Source of the DNA: CAYZMS01 sp964479625
Lineage (GTDB): Bacteria; Bacteroidota; Bacteroidia; Chitinophagales; Saprospiraceae
Assembly (NCBI GenBank): GCA_964479625.1
Contig: CAYZMS010000006.1
Coordinates: forward strand, 62,001-126,000
DNA length: 64,000 nt
Direction: 5' to 3'
Shown here: in pieces, positions 46,458-56,400 of the stretch
Layout: each line of letters opens with the position of its first letter
Numbering within the stretch: position 1 is the first letter of the stretch
Made by a program: the position numbers and the translations under genes
The notes under the pieces: model-generated
The model's input: only the letters and a program-made list of their open reading frames with translations
Database searches by the model: none
What the model was told of the DNA's origin: nothing

Positions 46458-47281
46458 AGCTCTCTGGCAAAAGAAGAATGGCCAGGTATCTGATTGAAAA
46501 GTATAGTGCGAGTGTAAGACGGATTTGTCAGTTGATCGGCTTTCATCGTTCGATGTGGTACTATCAAGTTCGCAGGGACGATAGTGAAGTGATGGATAAG
46601 TTGCAACAGCTGGCAGAACAGTTACCGACCCGAGGTTTTGATGAATACTACGGCCGAATTCGCCGAGAGGGCTATATCTGGAATCGTAAGCGTGTTTTAC
46701 GGGTATATCGCAAGATGCGTTTAGGATTGAGACGCAAATATAAGAAAAGGCTTCCTAGGCGCATTAAGGAGCCACTAGAGGTACCTGAAGCGCCAAATAT
46801 GACCTGGTCAATGGATTTCATGTGTGATGCTTTAGAAGATGGTCGTCGAATCCGGGTTTTACTAATTTTGGATGACTTCAATCGGGAAGTGTTAGCTATC
46901 GAAGTGGGGCTTAGTATTCCCGCTGAACGAGTAGTCCGGGTGTTAGAGCGACTGGAGGAACAAAGAGGCCTACCAGATACCATTCGGGTAGATAATGGCC
47001 CTGAGTTTTTGGCTAAAGTATTTAAAGCGTATTGTAGGAGCAATTTTAGAATACAATATATTCAGCCAGGCAAACCGACTCAGAATGCTTATATCGAGCG
47101 CTTAAATCGTTCTTTCAGAGAAGATGTACTGGATGCTCATTGGTTTGAAAACTTAGAACAAGTAAGAATACTGGCGGAAGATTGGCGGCAGGACTATAAT
47201 CAAAATCATCCACATAAATCCCTGGGGCGAATGAGCCCTGTAGATTTTTTGGCCCAGCATCAGTCGGCCATGGCCGACTGA
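46451..47281 (+). CDS. IS3-family transposase OrfB (DDE)
   Basis: A 276-residue integrase-core protein, in the -1 frame relative to orfA, beginning at GTG 46451 if separately translated. After an HTH-like part (RRICQLIGFHRSMWYYQ) the DDE residues are in WSMDFMCD, RVDNGPEFLA and NAYIERLNRSFRED, followed by the usual YNQNHPHKSLGRMSPVDF end. It should be intact and form the active fusion protein with OrfA. Confidence 0.95.
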   Translation: MVKLSGKRRMARYLIEKYSASVRRICQLIGFHRSMWYYQVRRDDSEVMDKLQQLAEQLPTRGFDEYYGRIRREGYIWNRKRVLRVYRKMRLGLRRKYKKRLPRRIKEPLEVPEAPNMTWSMDFMCDALEDGRRIRVLLILDDFNREVLAIEVGLSIPAERVVRVLERLEEQRGLPDTIRVDNGPEFLAKVFKAYCRSNFRIQYIQPGKPTQNAYIERLNRSFREDVLDAHWFENLEQVRILAEDWRQDYNQNHPHKSLGRMSPVDFLAQHQSAMAD

Positions 47282-47338
47282 TGCTGAACTATTGTTTAAC
47301 CTATCACTTTTAGAGTGGTCCAAAAGGGGAAGGCTACA

Positions 47339-47810
47339 TATCCAACAAGAAAGCGCGATGCGCAGCCCAAAGTGAAGAAAAAGAGGTTCCGTGATGCGGA
47401 AAAAAGCTCCACATATACAGCTATAAATTAAGTATTCCAGAGTGAAAGGGGAGATTTGACATTCTACCCCTCTCCCCCAAACCCGCACCCTCTTAAAAAT
47501 AAAGCCTTAGGTTAATATTTTCTAACTTCCTAAAAGGAAATGAGGCGATAAAGCCAATTCACCGAATCGCAAAAGCTAGCCGTTCTAGCCAAACCGGATG
47601 CCTGCCAGTGCGTCGAATAGACCGCCCGGGAACATCAGTTCAGTTCGGCTACTTTTGCAGAAATGGAGCTAAGAATTAGCTATCGAGCAGCATGAGGATA
47701 AGGAGCGACTCAAGTAGTTGCGGGGAAGAACATACCCAACCCGAGAAAATAGTTGTCTAATATGCTTAAATACATTAATTTTACCTCACTTTTGGCACTA
47801 CCATAAGCCC
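47339..47810. other. Right flank of the IS element up to tRNA-Val
   Basis: A 470-base stretch without a supported gene. A short reading remnant after the IS (KRDAQPKVKKKRFRD...STYTAIN then stop near 47430) is basic and may be the tail of a lost gene, but it matches nothing I know. No hairpin of note. Confidence 0.4.
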
Positions 47811-47885
47811 GGGTGATTAGCTCAGTTGGTTTAGAGCGCTGCCTTGACAGGGCAGAGGTCAGCAGTTCGAGTCTGCTATCACCCA
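47811..47885 (+). tRNA. tRNA-Val (anticodon GAC)
   Basis: A cloverleaf with acceptor GGGUGAU/AUCACCC, D-arm GCUC..GAGC, anticodon stem CUGCC/GGCAG with loop UUGACAG (anticodon GAC) and T-arm AGCAG-UUCGAGU-CUGCU. The discriminator is A and CCA is not encoded. The start of the downstream DnaJ-like gene is 245 bases away. Confidence 0.97.
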
Positions 47886-48130
47886 CCTCTCTCTTTGTTA
47901 ATTGCTTTTTCCGGTTACCCGTTCCCACCTCCCCGGTCGTCCCTGTCTGTTCGGCAGACAAGCCCTCCACAAGCTGCCAAAATGGCTTAACTTCCCATCC
48001 AAATTGCTCCGGCATGTATTTTGCAACTATTGGCGCAGAGGGCTTATATTTAGCCCTCTGTGGGCCCATTTGCCGTGGACAAACAAGCAGCAATGCGGCC
48101 AGGACAGCAACCTTACAAGATAGCACAGCT

Positions 48131-49078
48131 ATGAACTATAAAGATTACTATAAAATATTGGGGGTTTCCGAAAAAGCCGATCAACAGGAGATCAAAAAAG
48201 CCTTTCGGAAGCTGGCTGCAAAATACCATCCGGATAAAAACCAGGGTGATAAAGCTGCAGAAGATAAGTTTAAGGAGATCAACGAAGCTTACGAGGTGTT
48301 GAGCGATCCCGAAAAACGAGAAAAATATGACACCCTTGGTGCCAATTGGGACGCCTACCAACAAGGAGGGTTCGATTTTTCCCAATTTGCCGGTCGAAAT
48401 GGCGGGGGCGGTCAAACTTTCTATTTCGAAGGGGATCCTTCTGCATTTTTCAGAGGCGGAAGCAGCGGGTTTTCCGATTTCTTCGAATATTTCTTCGGAG
48501 GAGGCGGGCATACCGGTCCTTTCCAAGGTTTTGGCGACCGCCCCGGTGGCGGAGCGCGGGGACAGGATATTCAGGCCGAGCTGGAACTCGATCTGGCAGA
48601 AGCGCATCAGGGTGGGAAACGCACCTTCGAACTAAACGGACAGCGCCTTCGGGTAAACATTAAACCAGGCGCTTACGACGGACAAAAACTGCGCATCCCC
48701 GGAAAGGGCCGACCGGGGCCAGGGGGGCAGCGCGGTGACCTGTACCTCATTCTAAGAATTGCGCCGGATTACCGGTTCCAACGCGAGGGAGACAACCTGC
48801 TCTTAAATCGAAAGGTAGACCTCATTACTGCTGTTCTGGGCGGGAAGATCACCGTACCTACCATGGAAAAAGACATCCAGATCAAGGTACCTGCAGGCGC
48901 CCAGCCCGGTCAACAGTTGCGGATACGCGGGAAGGGTATGAGCTCCAGCCGCCATCCAGACCAGAAGGGGGACCTCATCGTTCGCCTGGAAGTGGAGATC
49001 CCGAAAACCCTTACCGAGGAAGAAAAACGACTTTTCGAACAATTGCGTAGCCTCCAGGCCAAGTCCACAACAACTTAA
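48131..49078 (+). CDS. CbpA-like DnaJ co-chaperone without zinc finger
   Basis: A 315-residue protein from the ATG at 48131 (MNYKDYYKILGVSEKADQQE). The J-domain (about 1-70) has the HPD motif in KYHPDKNQ, followed by a Gly/Phe-rich linker (FDFSQFAGRNGGGGQTFYF) and two C-terminal beta domains (RVNIKPGAYDGQKLRIPGKG; GQQLRIRGKGMSS). It lacks the four CxxCxGxG repeats, so it belongs to the type II/CbpA group. It should stimulate DnaK ATPase and bind substrates. The longer frame in front runs across tRNA-Val and is not coding. Confidence 0.95.
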   Translation: MNYKDYYKILGVSEKADQQEIKKAFRKLAAKYHPDKNQGDKAAEDKFKEINEAYEVLSDPEKREKYDTLGANWDAYQQGGFDFSQFAGRNGGGGQTFYFEGDPSAFFRGGSSGFSDFFEYFFGGGGHTGPFQGFGDRPGGGARGQDIQAELELDLAEAHQGGKRTFELNGQRLRVNIKPGAYDGQKLRIPGKGRPGPGGQRGDLYLILRIAPDYRFQREGDNLLLNRKVDLITAVLGGKITVPTMEKDIQIKVPAGAQPGQQLRIRGKGMSSSRHPDQKGDLIVRLEVEIPKTLTEEEKRLFEQLRSLQAKSTTT

Positions 49079-49123
49079 GGCTTCGGCCTGTTATCTACAC
49101 TTTGATTATTGAAAACAGACGAT

Positions 49124-49789
49124 ATGAAAATTTTGCTCCTGGGAGCTACGGGTCGCACTGGATCAATACTTTTGAAGCTGGCATTGGAAAAAGGGCATAG
49201 TGTACATGCCATTGTTCGAAAGCCGGAAAAGGTCAAGCTACAAAACAAAGGACTACAATTGTTTCAGGGTAAGCCAAACGACCCGAAAGTAATATGCCAG
49301 GCAATGAAAGGCTGTGAAGCGGTAGTCAGTGTGCTCGCCATTTCCCGGACCAGCGATGACGTCAACGCCCCTTTGGCCTCTCCGGAAGATCTCCTATCCT
49401 CTTCCATTTCCGTCACCCTAACCGCAATGGAAGAGAAGGGCCTCTCCCGCATAGTCGTGATGACTGGAAACGGAGCCGGTGCATCCTTTCATTATCTGCC
49501 TGTCGACGTCCAGGACCTTTTGCGCAATACCAATCTCGGGAAAGCTTATCTGGACCATGACCGCCAGGAAGCACTTCTTGAAAAGAGCAATATGGACTGG
49601 ACCATACTCCGGCCCGTCATGCTGGATGACAAGACCCCTACTGGCGACACCTTTATCAGCCTTCAAAATGAGCCCAGCCCGGGGGAGCGCATCAGCCGGG
49701 AAAAGGTAGCGGTATTCATCCTCGATTGCCTGGAAAACGGTCTGTTTGTCCAACAGGCTCCTACTATTTCCACGGAGGCCCAGGTTTAA
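49124..49789 (+). CDS. NAD(P)-binding Rossmann-fold (NmrA/SDR-like) protein
   Basis: A 221-residue cytoplasmic protein from the ATG at 49124 (MKILLLGATGRTGSILLKLA). The GATGRTG loop binds a dinucleotide and VSVLAISRTSDD / VVMTGNGAGAS follow the atypical SDR (NmrA-like) order. The canonical YxxxK catalytic pair is not evident, so a sensor or reductase role cannot be decided. An AraC regulator gene stood immediately downstream but is now broken. Confidence 0.85.
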   Translation: MKILLLGATGRTGSILLKLALEKGHSVHAIVRKPEKVKLQNKGLQLFQGKPNDPKVICQAMKGCEAVVSVLAISRTSDDVNAPLASPEDLLSSSISVTLTAMEEKGLSRIVVMTGNGAGASFHYLPVDVQDLLRNTNLGKAYLDHDRQEALLEKSNMDWTILRPVMLDDKTPTGDTFISLQNEPSPGERISREKVAVFILDCLENGLFVQQAPTISTEAQV

Positions 49790-50692
49790 CTCAGGCCTTT
49801 CAACCATTCTTGGGGAGGCAATTGTTATTCGAAAATAACTATTCTAAGATAGAATACCTTTTCGAGCAACAAAACCCTCATTTCTGGTTTATCCTTTCCG
49901 ATCTGGGTTCTTTGAAAAGGCCCAAACCGGTGGGGTCCTTCATAATCTTCTGGAACCAAAGCGGAAGGCCTGTGCTGCGCATTGATCACGAGTTGGTTGA
50001 ATTGGGAGATCGGCAGGTTTTAACCATAGCGCCCACTCAGCATATGGAACTGCTTGAAAGGGGAAAGGGTAGCCTTTCAATACAATAAGGAATTTTACTG
50101 CATCGTCACCCACGACAAAGAAATCAGTTGTGTGGGGTTGTTATACTATCGCTCCTGCACCCATCCCATTATTCAACTGAACGAGAAATACTAACGTAAA
50201 TTTATCTTGCTGTTGGAGGTATTTAAGGATGAATTTACCACCTGGGATAATATCCAGGAGGAGATGTTGCGCATGCTGCTCAAAAGGTTGATCATCCTTT
50301 GCACCCGCTTGTTCAAGGAGCAGGAGGAAGTAACTTATGCTGTAGAAGAGCTGGACTTGCTCCGGCGATTTCACCTTTTGGTAGAACAACATTTCCGGAA
50401 AAAGCAGCAAGTGTCCGACTATGCCAAAATCCTTTTCAAATCGCCCAAGACCCTGGCCAATGTTTTCGCCAAGAATAACGAGCCCTCCCCTCTCAAGCAA
50501 ATCCACGAGCGCATGGCGCTCGAAGCCCGCCGCATGCTTTGGTTCACCGACAAGCAGGTCAATGAGGTCGCCTGGGAATTATAATTCGAAGAGGAAGCCC
50601 ATTTCAGTCGTTTCTTTAAGCGCATGACCGGACAGACCCCTACGCAATCAGGAACGGGAAAAATTGATAAACCAGCGGGAAGCATTGGCTAA
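49790..50692 (+). pseudogene. Broken AraC-family regulator
   Basis: Segment one (in the frame of 49790-50088) reads TQAFQPFLGRQLLFENN...APTQHMELLERGKGS and ends at TAA 50086-50088. A frame change near 50066-50072 restores AFQYNKEFYCIVTHDKE...PIIQLNEKY, then TAA at 50192-50194, then LLEVFKDEF...LLVEQHFRKK and the HTH part (QQVSDYAKILFKSPKTLANV). TAA at 50582-50584 stands where AraC proteins have Gly before FEEEAHFSRFFKRM, and one base is missing in the final TPTQFR. So there are two frameshifts and two stops. Not functional. Confidence 0.75.
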
Positions 50693-50766
50693 GGCTTGCC
50701 TTAGCATTCCCCCCATCTTTGTAGTGTAATCGAAAAAAATTATTCACTACAAAATCAATTAGTACC

Positions 50767-51315
50767 ATGGCAACCTTCAAAGTTCCCCAACGCCCGAAAG
50801 TAAGCGAAAACAACCAACAGATCTTTGACCAATTGGAAAAAGGGTTTGGCTTTGTCCCCAATCTTTATGCCACTTTTGCCTACTCGAAAAATGCTCTGGC
50901 TAACTACCTAACCCTGCAAAAAGGGAAAACGGCTCTGAGCAATAAGGAAAAAGAGGCCGTAAACCTGGTAGTTAGCCAGGTGAACGATTGCCGCTACTGC
51001 CAGGCTGCACATACCGCCATTGGAAAAATGAATGGCTTCAACGAAGAACAGATACTGGAACTCCGCCAGGGTTTTGCTTCCTTTGATGAAAAGCTGGACG
51101 CCCTGGTGAAGCTGGCCCACAATATAACCGAAAATCGGGGCCAGGCCGACCAGGATCTGGTGAATTCCTTCTTTGCTGTAGGTTATGATAAGGAACAGCT
51201 GGTAGATACCATCCTACTGATCGGCGATAAAACCATCGCCAATTACCTGCATAAAACCACACAGGTGCCGGTCGATTTCCCAGGAGTGAAAATATTGGAT
51301 ACCGTAAAGGCCTGA
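50767..51315 (+). CDS. AhpD-like carboxymuconolactone decarboxylase family protein
   Basis: A 182-residue protein with the AhpD core: the CxxCxxxH motif in VNDCRYCQAAHTAIGKMNG, preceded by EKEAVNLVVSQ. AhpD-like proteins are disulfide-relay peroxidase partners or alkylhydroperoxidase-type reductants, and this one has both active Cys and the His. It lies downstream of a broken AraC gene, possibly its former regulator. Otherwise alone. A stretch with an imperfect hairpin (51372-51404) separates it from the next gene. Confidence 0.88.
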   Translation: MATFKVPQRPKVSENNQQIFDQLEKGFGFVPNLYATFAYSKNALANYLTLQKGKTALSNKEKEAVNLVVSQVNDCRYCQAAHTAIGKMNGFNEEQILELRQGFASFDEKLDALVKLAHNITENRGQADQDLVNSFFAVGYDKEQLVDTILLIGDKTIANYLHKTTQVPVDFPGVKILDTVKA

Positions 51316-51461
51316 TTTTTGCTCTTTTAACAAAGGCCCCCCTATCCTATTTAATGACTTCTTCGATTGCCCAGCAGAGACACGAGAAACCGCGTCTCCG
51401 CTGAAATAAGGAAGCCGGTTTGAATTTCAAATTGGAGGGAGGGGGTTCGTTTAACAGATCC

Positions 51462-52958
51462 TTACAAGGACTCCAGTGCTAGCTTCCAAAGCGTTTCATA
51501 GGGAATAAATTCGAATTCCTGCGTTTTTTGGCCCACGTCCATTGGGTTTTTCAACAACCGCCTCAGGTAGGGCTGCGCTTTTCGTTCGCTGGCAACCCTA
51601 TGAAAACCGGATGCCGGGATTTGAAGGAGCATCCTGATAAAGCAACTGCTTCGATAGGCATCCCCTTTTCGTAAATACCTTTGAACATACTTTTCTATGG
51701 CCTCCATTCGGTCCAGTACTTTTGCATGCTTCCGTTCCTTAATAAGGAATAGGACCTGTGCGATCAGTATAGCCACATTGTATCCGCGTTTATCTTTGGA
51801 GAAGATAGGCACCTGATTGATAAAACGGGATATACGAAATTTTTTCATCTTCCCTGGAATGGTAATTTTTCCAACGGCATTCAGGTAATACAGGTAAGCC
51901 TCCAATATCCTCATTTTTTCCTTTTGCATGTCGGGAAGAAACCCAAACCTGGGATTGGAAGTAGTTTCCTGAAAAACCCTGAAGGCTTCCTGATACCGCT
52001 CCGTATGCAAGGCGAGCATAATAAAGGTCGCCTGATTAGTCGTCCAGTTAATGGTACCTGGGGTAAGTTTATCCTTATTTTTGAGATACACCTGCTCCCC
52101 TTCTTTGTACTCCCTTAATTGCAGGTGATACATCAGCAACCTGCTGGAAAGATTGGCAACTGCCTGCCGATTGGCATAGGGCTTTTGTTCGAAAAATGCA
52201 ATCCCTTCCTGACACGCTTCGATAGCACTACGATAATCCTTATTGATGGCAAAATGAACCAATTGCACCAGATTACCCACCAAATGGAGCTTGTAAGCTT
52301 CGTACTTTTCCATTTTTCGCTTCACCTTTTCAGCATACTGCCCGGAAAGGGAAAGGAACTCCTCCTTATTGGAAGCACGGGTGTGGTGACGGGAAATCAG
52401 ATCTCCATAGTATTCTTCTGCCCGTAATTCCGCTCTTAACACCTTCTCGCAATATTTACAGATCTTATTGTATTCCTGAAACTCTTTGTGATTTCCTTCA
52501 TTATTGCCATAATAGATCCGTAGCTGCCGGGCGGCTTCCAGGCCAATAGAGAAAAACTCGTAGCGGATGGATTTTTGCAATACCTTACGCATCAGGCTAA
52601 CGCCATTGCAATAGGCTGATTTTCCGATCAACACCTTGGCTGCAGAAAAATCTTTCATGCAGCTGTAATAGGCCCGTTGCTGCTCATTATACCCCTCCTC
52701 GTTCAAATCGATGAAAAACAGCGTATTCAACAGTCGTTCTTTTAATCTTTTTTTCAGAGCGCGGTAATTCCGGTCAGTCGCTGAGGTACCATAAAGGATC
52801 TTTGCATATTCATCCTCCACCATGTCCGGATTTTCAGTTATCAGGTAGTACAATTCCTGGGCTTTACTTTTGCGGGCCGGGGGGTTACCGATCACTTCAA
52901 TTTGTTTGACCCGGTTGCGGTTTACGATCATGATCAGCTCTCGTAATTCATCTTGCAT
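51462..52958 (-). CDS. Large helical protein of unknown function
   Basis: A 498-residue protein without signal peptide, almost all helical with basic charge (RNYRALKKRLKERLLNTLFF, KKFRISRFINQVPIFSKDKR). It resembles a TPR-like solenoid in its helix pairs (YRSAIEACQEGIAFFEQKPY, YQEAFRVFQETTSNPRFG) but I cannot assign a family. The start is the ATG at 52956-52958 with an MQDELRELIMIVNRN beginning. Its 486-base upstream region holds three short perfect dyads. It is isolated from its neighbours by spacers of over 140 bases. Confidence 0.6.
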   Translation of the reverse strand: MQDELRELIMIVNRNRVKQIEVIGNPPARKSKAQELYYLITENPDMVEDEYAKILYGTSATDRNYRALKKRLKERLLNTLFFIDLNEEGYNEQQRAYYSCMKDFSAAKVLIGKSAYCNGVSLMRKVLQKSIRYEFFSIGLEAARQLRIYYGNNEGNHKEFQEYNKICKYCEKVLRAELRAEEYYGDLISRHHTRASNKEEFLSLSGQYAEKVKRKMEKYEAYKLHLVGNLVQLVHFAINKDYRSAIEACQEGIAFFEQKPYANRQAVANLSSRLLMYHLQLREYKEGEQVYLKNKDKLTPGTINWTTNQATFIMLALHTERYQEAFRVFQETTSNPRFGFLPDMQKEKMRILEAYLYYLNAVGKITIPGKMKKFRISRFINQVPIFSKDKRGYNVAILIAQVLFLIKERKHAKVLDRMEAIEKYVQRYLRKGDAYRSSCFIRMLLQIPASGFHRVASERKAQPYLRRLLKNPMDVGQKTQEFEFIPYETLWKLALESL

Positions 52959-53444
52959 AGTCGAGGTTTTTCCGTTTACTAATAATTCAATTCGATATGT
53001 TGACTACCCCTGGACTGATAAAGGAGCGGCTTCTTTACAGTCTGTAAAGACCATAGAAGTCCACCTCCTTTGAAAGGAGAAGATCGCCAGAGATAAACTG
53101 GAAACAGCCCTTTAAGCAGCCGTTAAATCTTCCTTTGATGAAATGGGTAGCATTTGTTTTCGAAATGGAAAGGGGTAATACTTTCGAAAATGCTAATAAT
53201 AAGAGGTGTCAGAACAAGCGTTTTTCAAATACAATGTTAATTTAACATTATCAATACAACTTTTGCAAATTTTTATTCCTGGTGCTTCATAAAAAATTAC
53301 TCTTTTTTACGACCTCTAAAACCAGGATTTCGACTTTTTATAATTATAGTATAACTAATAAAGGGCACCTCAAAGCACTATCTATGCTCTGAGATACCCA
53401 ATTAAATTACAACTTCAGCCTGAAAGGCGATCAGAAGGAGAAGC
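52959..53444. promoter_or_regulatory. Upstream region of the 498-residue gene with three perfect dyads
   Basis: Perfect inverted repeats TCTTTACA-GTC-TGTAAAGA (53032-53050), CTCCTTT-G-AAAGGAG (53065-53079) and AATGTTAA-T-TTAACATT (53233-53249) lie in an AT-rich non-coding stretch. They could be operators. No gene is visible. Confidence 0.5.
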
Positions 53445-56400
53445 TTAATTCTCCGCAGTGATCAAAGCTGGCACATTACGCTCCCTAAAGAGGATATTGT
53501 AGCGTTGTACTTCATCCTGCATGATCTCCTCGTATTCCTTTTTGTACTTGCCCCACATGCTTTCCAGGTCGGCCAGACGGTCTTTAACGCCCTGAGTAAT
53601 AGTGGGATCGTGAGCATCTACCTTTCGACGCAGGGTAAAGAATTCGGCATTTAGCTTACCCGGCCAGTTGATGACGTCCTGGGTATTTTTCTGCCGGCGT
53701 TCTACCACATTTTTCTGCCAGTTGTCGATCTCTTTGATCAAACCCTTACCGGCTTTGATCAGAGTATCCACCTCCGGCATATCTTTCATCAGCTCATTAT
53801 ACCCCATGACCTGTTTTTTGATCTTATCGGTTTCATTGACTGCCCGGTGCATTTCTTCCAGTTGGTCATCGATCCGGACCATCATAGCCTGCTGAGCTTC
53901 CCAATCGTCCATACTTACCTCCAGGCGCGGATCGGGGATGATGGTAAAATTCGTTTCAGCAGTCTGATCACCGTAAGTCAGTCGGGCTTTATAGGCCCCG
54001 GGGCCTACCATCCGTCCCTCGTAACTTCCGTAGACGAATGCGTTGGGAATATCCTCAAGTACTTCCGTCCGCATATCCCAGGCAAAACGGTTAAGCCCGG
54101 GCGCTGCGGGAATAGTAGTAGGCGGGGGCGGACCACCAGGATAGCTTTTGAAAGATTCGTCTTTTTTGCTCGAAAGAGTCCGCAGGACCTTGCCATCTTC
54201 ATCCATGATTTCCAATTTGGCCTCCGTGCTATCGCCCCCATCGGGAACAAAATAGGTCAGGATCACACCACTGGCGGGGTTTTCCCCCATGCGGTATTCG
54301 CTGGAAGCTTCAGCAGAACCACCCTGAAAGCGCACGCTTGCTTTGGGTTCGAACAGGGTCAGTTTATCATCCATTAGTTTACCACCGCTTTGTTGCAGGG
54401 GCCCCAGGTCATCCAAAATCCAGAATGCACGCCCCTGGGTAGCAGCGATCAGATCATTGTCATGGGAGATCAGGTCGGTTACGGGTACTACCGGCAGGTT
54501 GAGTTGCAATTTGCTCCAGTGGTCGCCATCATCGTAAGAAATGTAAAAACCACGCTCTCCCCCACCGTACAACAGGCCGGGTATTTCCTTATCTTCCCGA
54601 ATGACCCGCAGGAAATCTTCTTCTTCGATCCCGGCATTGATGGGCATCCAGGATTTACCGTAGTCGCGACTTCGATAGGCCATGGCGCTCATGTCGTTAA
54701 ACTTATATCGGTTGGGACAAATGAACACCTTACCCTTTTGGTGAGGAGACACTTCCAGGGCATGTACGTTGGATTCGGGCACCCCCTTTGGAGTAACATT
54801 CTCCCAACTGCCGCCACCATCGCGAGTCAGATAAACCAGGCCACAGTCACTACCGGTATAAATGACCCCTTTTTCCAATTCCGACTCCATCAGGCAATAA
54901 ATGGTATTATAGTTTTCCCCACCTGCTCCTTCATTGGTGTGAGGGCTACCACCCGGTCCCTGCTTTTCTTCCTCGTTCCGGGTAAGGTCAGGACTGATTT
55001 CCTCCCAACTGATCCCCCCGTCTGTAGTTTTGAACACTACATTCCCTGCGTGATAGATCACTGAGGGGTCATGCGGCGAGGCCACAATGGGGGCGTTCCA
55101 GTTGTAGCGGTATTTCATATCCTTGGGCTCGGTAGCCAGCTTCAGGGAAGGATATTGCATAATGTCCTTGCTTTCGTTCGTTCTGGTATCCAGCCTGCTG
55201 ATCAGGCCTTGATAACAGCCTCCGAAAAGGACTACGGGATTTTCAGGATCGAATGCGATATAAGCACTTTCACATCCCGGGCCGCGGAACCAATCCTGTT
55301 CGGTTATTCCACGCCCGTTGGTACGACTGGCGATCACCACCGAACTGTTATCCTGCTGGCCACCGTACACCTTATAAGGGAATTGGTGATCCACATTGAC
55401 CCGGTAAAATTGGGCAGTAGGCTGATTGTAGAGGGTCGACCAGTTTTGTCCGGAATCGAAACTGATCTCAGCGCCCCCGTCATCGCCCAGAATTAAATTC
55501 TTATTGTTCTTGGGATTGATCCATAGGTCGTGGGTATCCCCGTGCCCAACGGGCATTCGTTTGAACGTTCTACCCCCATCTGTAGAGCGGGTAGCAGGTG
55601 CATTTAAAACATAAACGATATCCTTGTCGACCGGATCTGCGAACACTTCCATATAATACCAGGAACGAGAGGTAATATTCTGATCATTGGTCAGGTGGGT
55701 CCAGTTTGCCCCGGCATCATCAGAGCGATACACCCCGGCCTCTTTTTTATTGGATTCCACAATGGCAAATATGCGATTGTTATCCGCCCGGGAAACAGAG
55801 ACCCCGATCTTACCCATTTCCTTGGGAAGCCCTTTGCTTAGTTTTTCCCAGGTTTCGCCGCCATCGGTAGATTTCCAAATGGCGCAACCGGGGCCACCGC
55901 TTTCCACAGTCCAGGGGTAGCGCCGGTGTTCCCAGGTAGCGGCGTAAAGGATGCGCGGGTTGTTCATATCCAGACTAAGGCTGGAGGCACCGGTATTTTC
56001 GTCAACATACAAGGTCTTTTTCCAGGTATCTCCGCCATCTGTCGATTTGTATATACCACGATCGCTGCTGGGGCCATGTAGAGCGCCCTGTACGGCAACC
56101 CATACTACCTCCGAATTGGCGGGGTGGATGGCGATATCAGAAATGTGGCGGGATTGTGGCAGGCCCTTATGCTCCCAGGTCTTACCCCCGTCGGTGGATT
56201 TGTAAATACCATCACCGAAGGTAGTCATTACCCCACGCACGGCATGTTCGCCCATCCCTACGTAGATGACATTGGGTTCTGCCTCTGATATGGCGATTTC
56301 TCCCACCGAGCCGGTCTTGAGAAAACCGTCAGAGATATTATGCCAGGATCGGCCGGCATTCTCCGTTTTCCAAACGCCGCCACCGGTGTACCCGGCATAG

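Larger units (their letters stand above)
46130..47338 (+). mobile_element. IS3-family (IS407-like) insertion sequence
   Basis: About 1209 bases bounded by TGTAGCCTTCCCC at the left and its inverse GGGGAAGGCTACA at the right; the inner parts of the two ends also match imperfectly (ACxxCTxAAAAAGTGA). It carries orfA and orfB in the IS3 arrangement. No target duplication is visible: the three bases before (AAG) and after (TAT) differ. So the element may have been rearranged or lost a flank after insertion into the Fic gene. It looks intact and could still be active. Confidence 0.9.

Noticed and set aside
47710..48126. A 138-codon minus-strand open frame
   Set aside because: It runs antisense through tRNA-Val and has the typical artefact sequence of such antisense frames (SRLELLTSALSRQRSKPTEL).
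47813..48130. N-terminal extension of the DnaJ-like gene
   Set aside because: The extension reads through tRNA-Val; the J-domain begins normally at ATG 48131.
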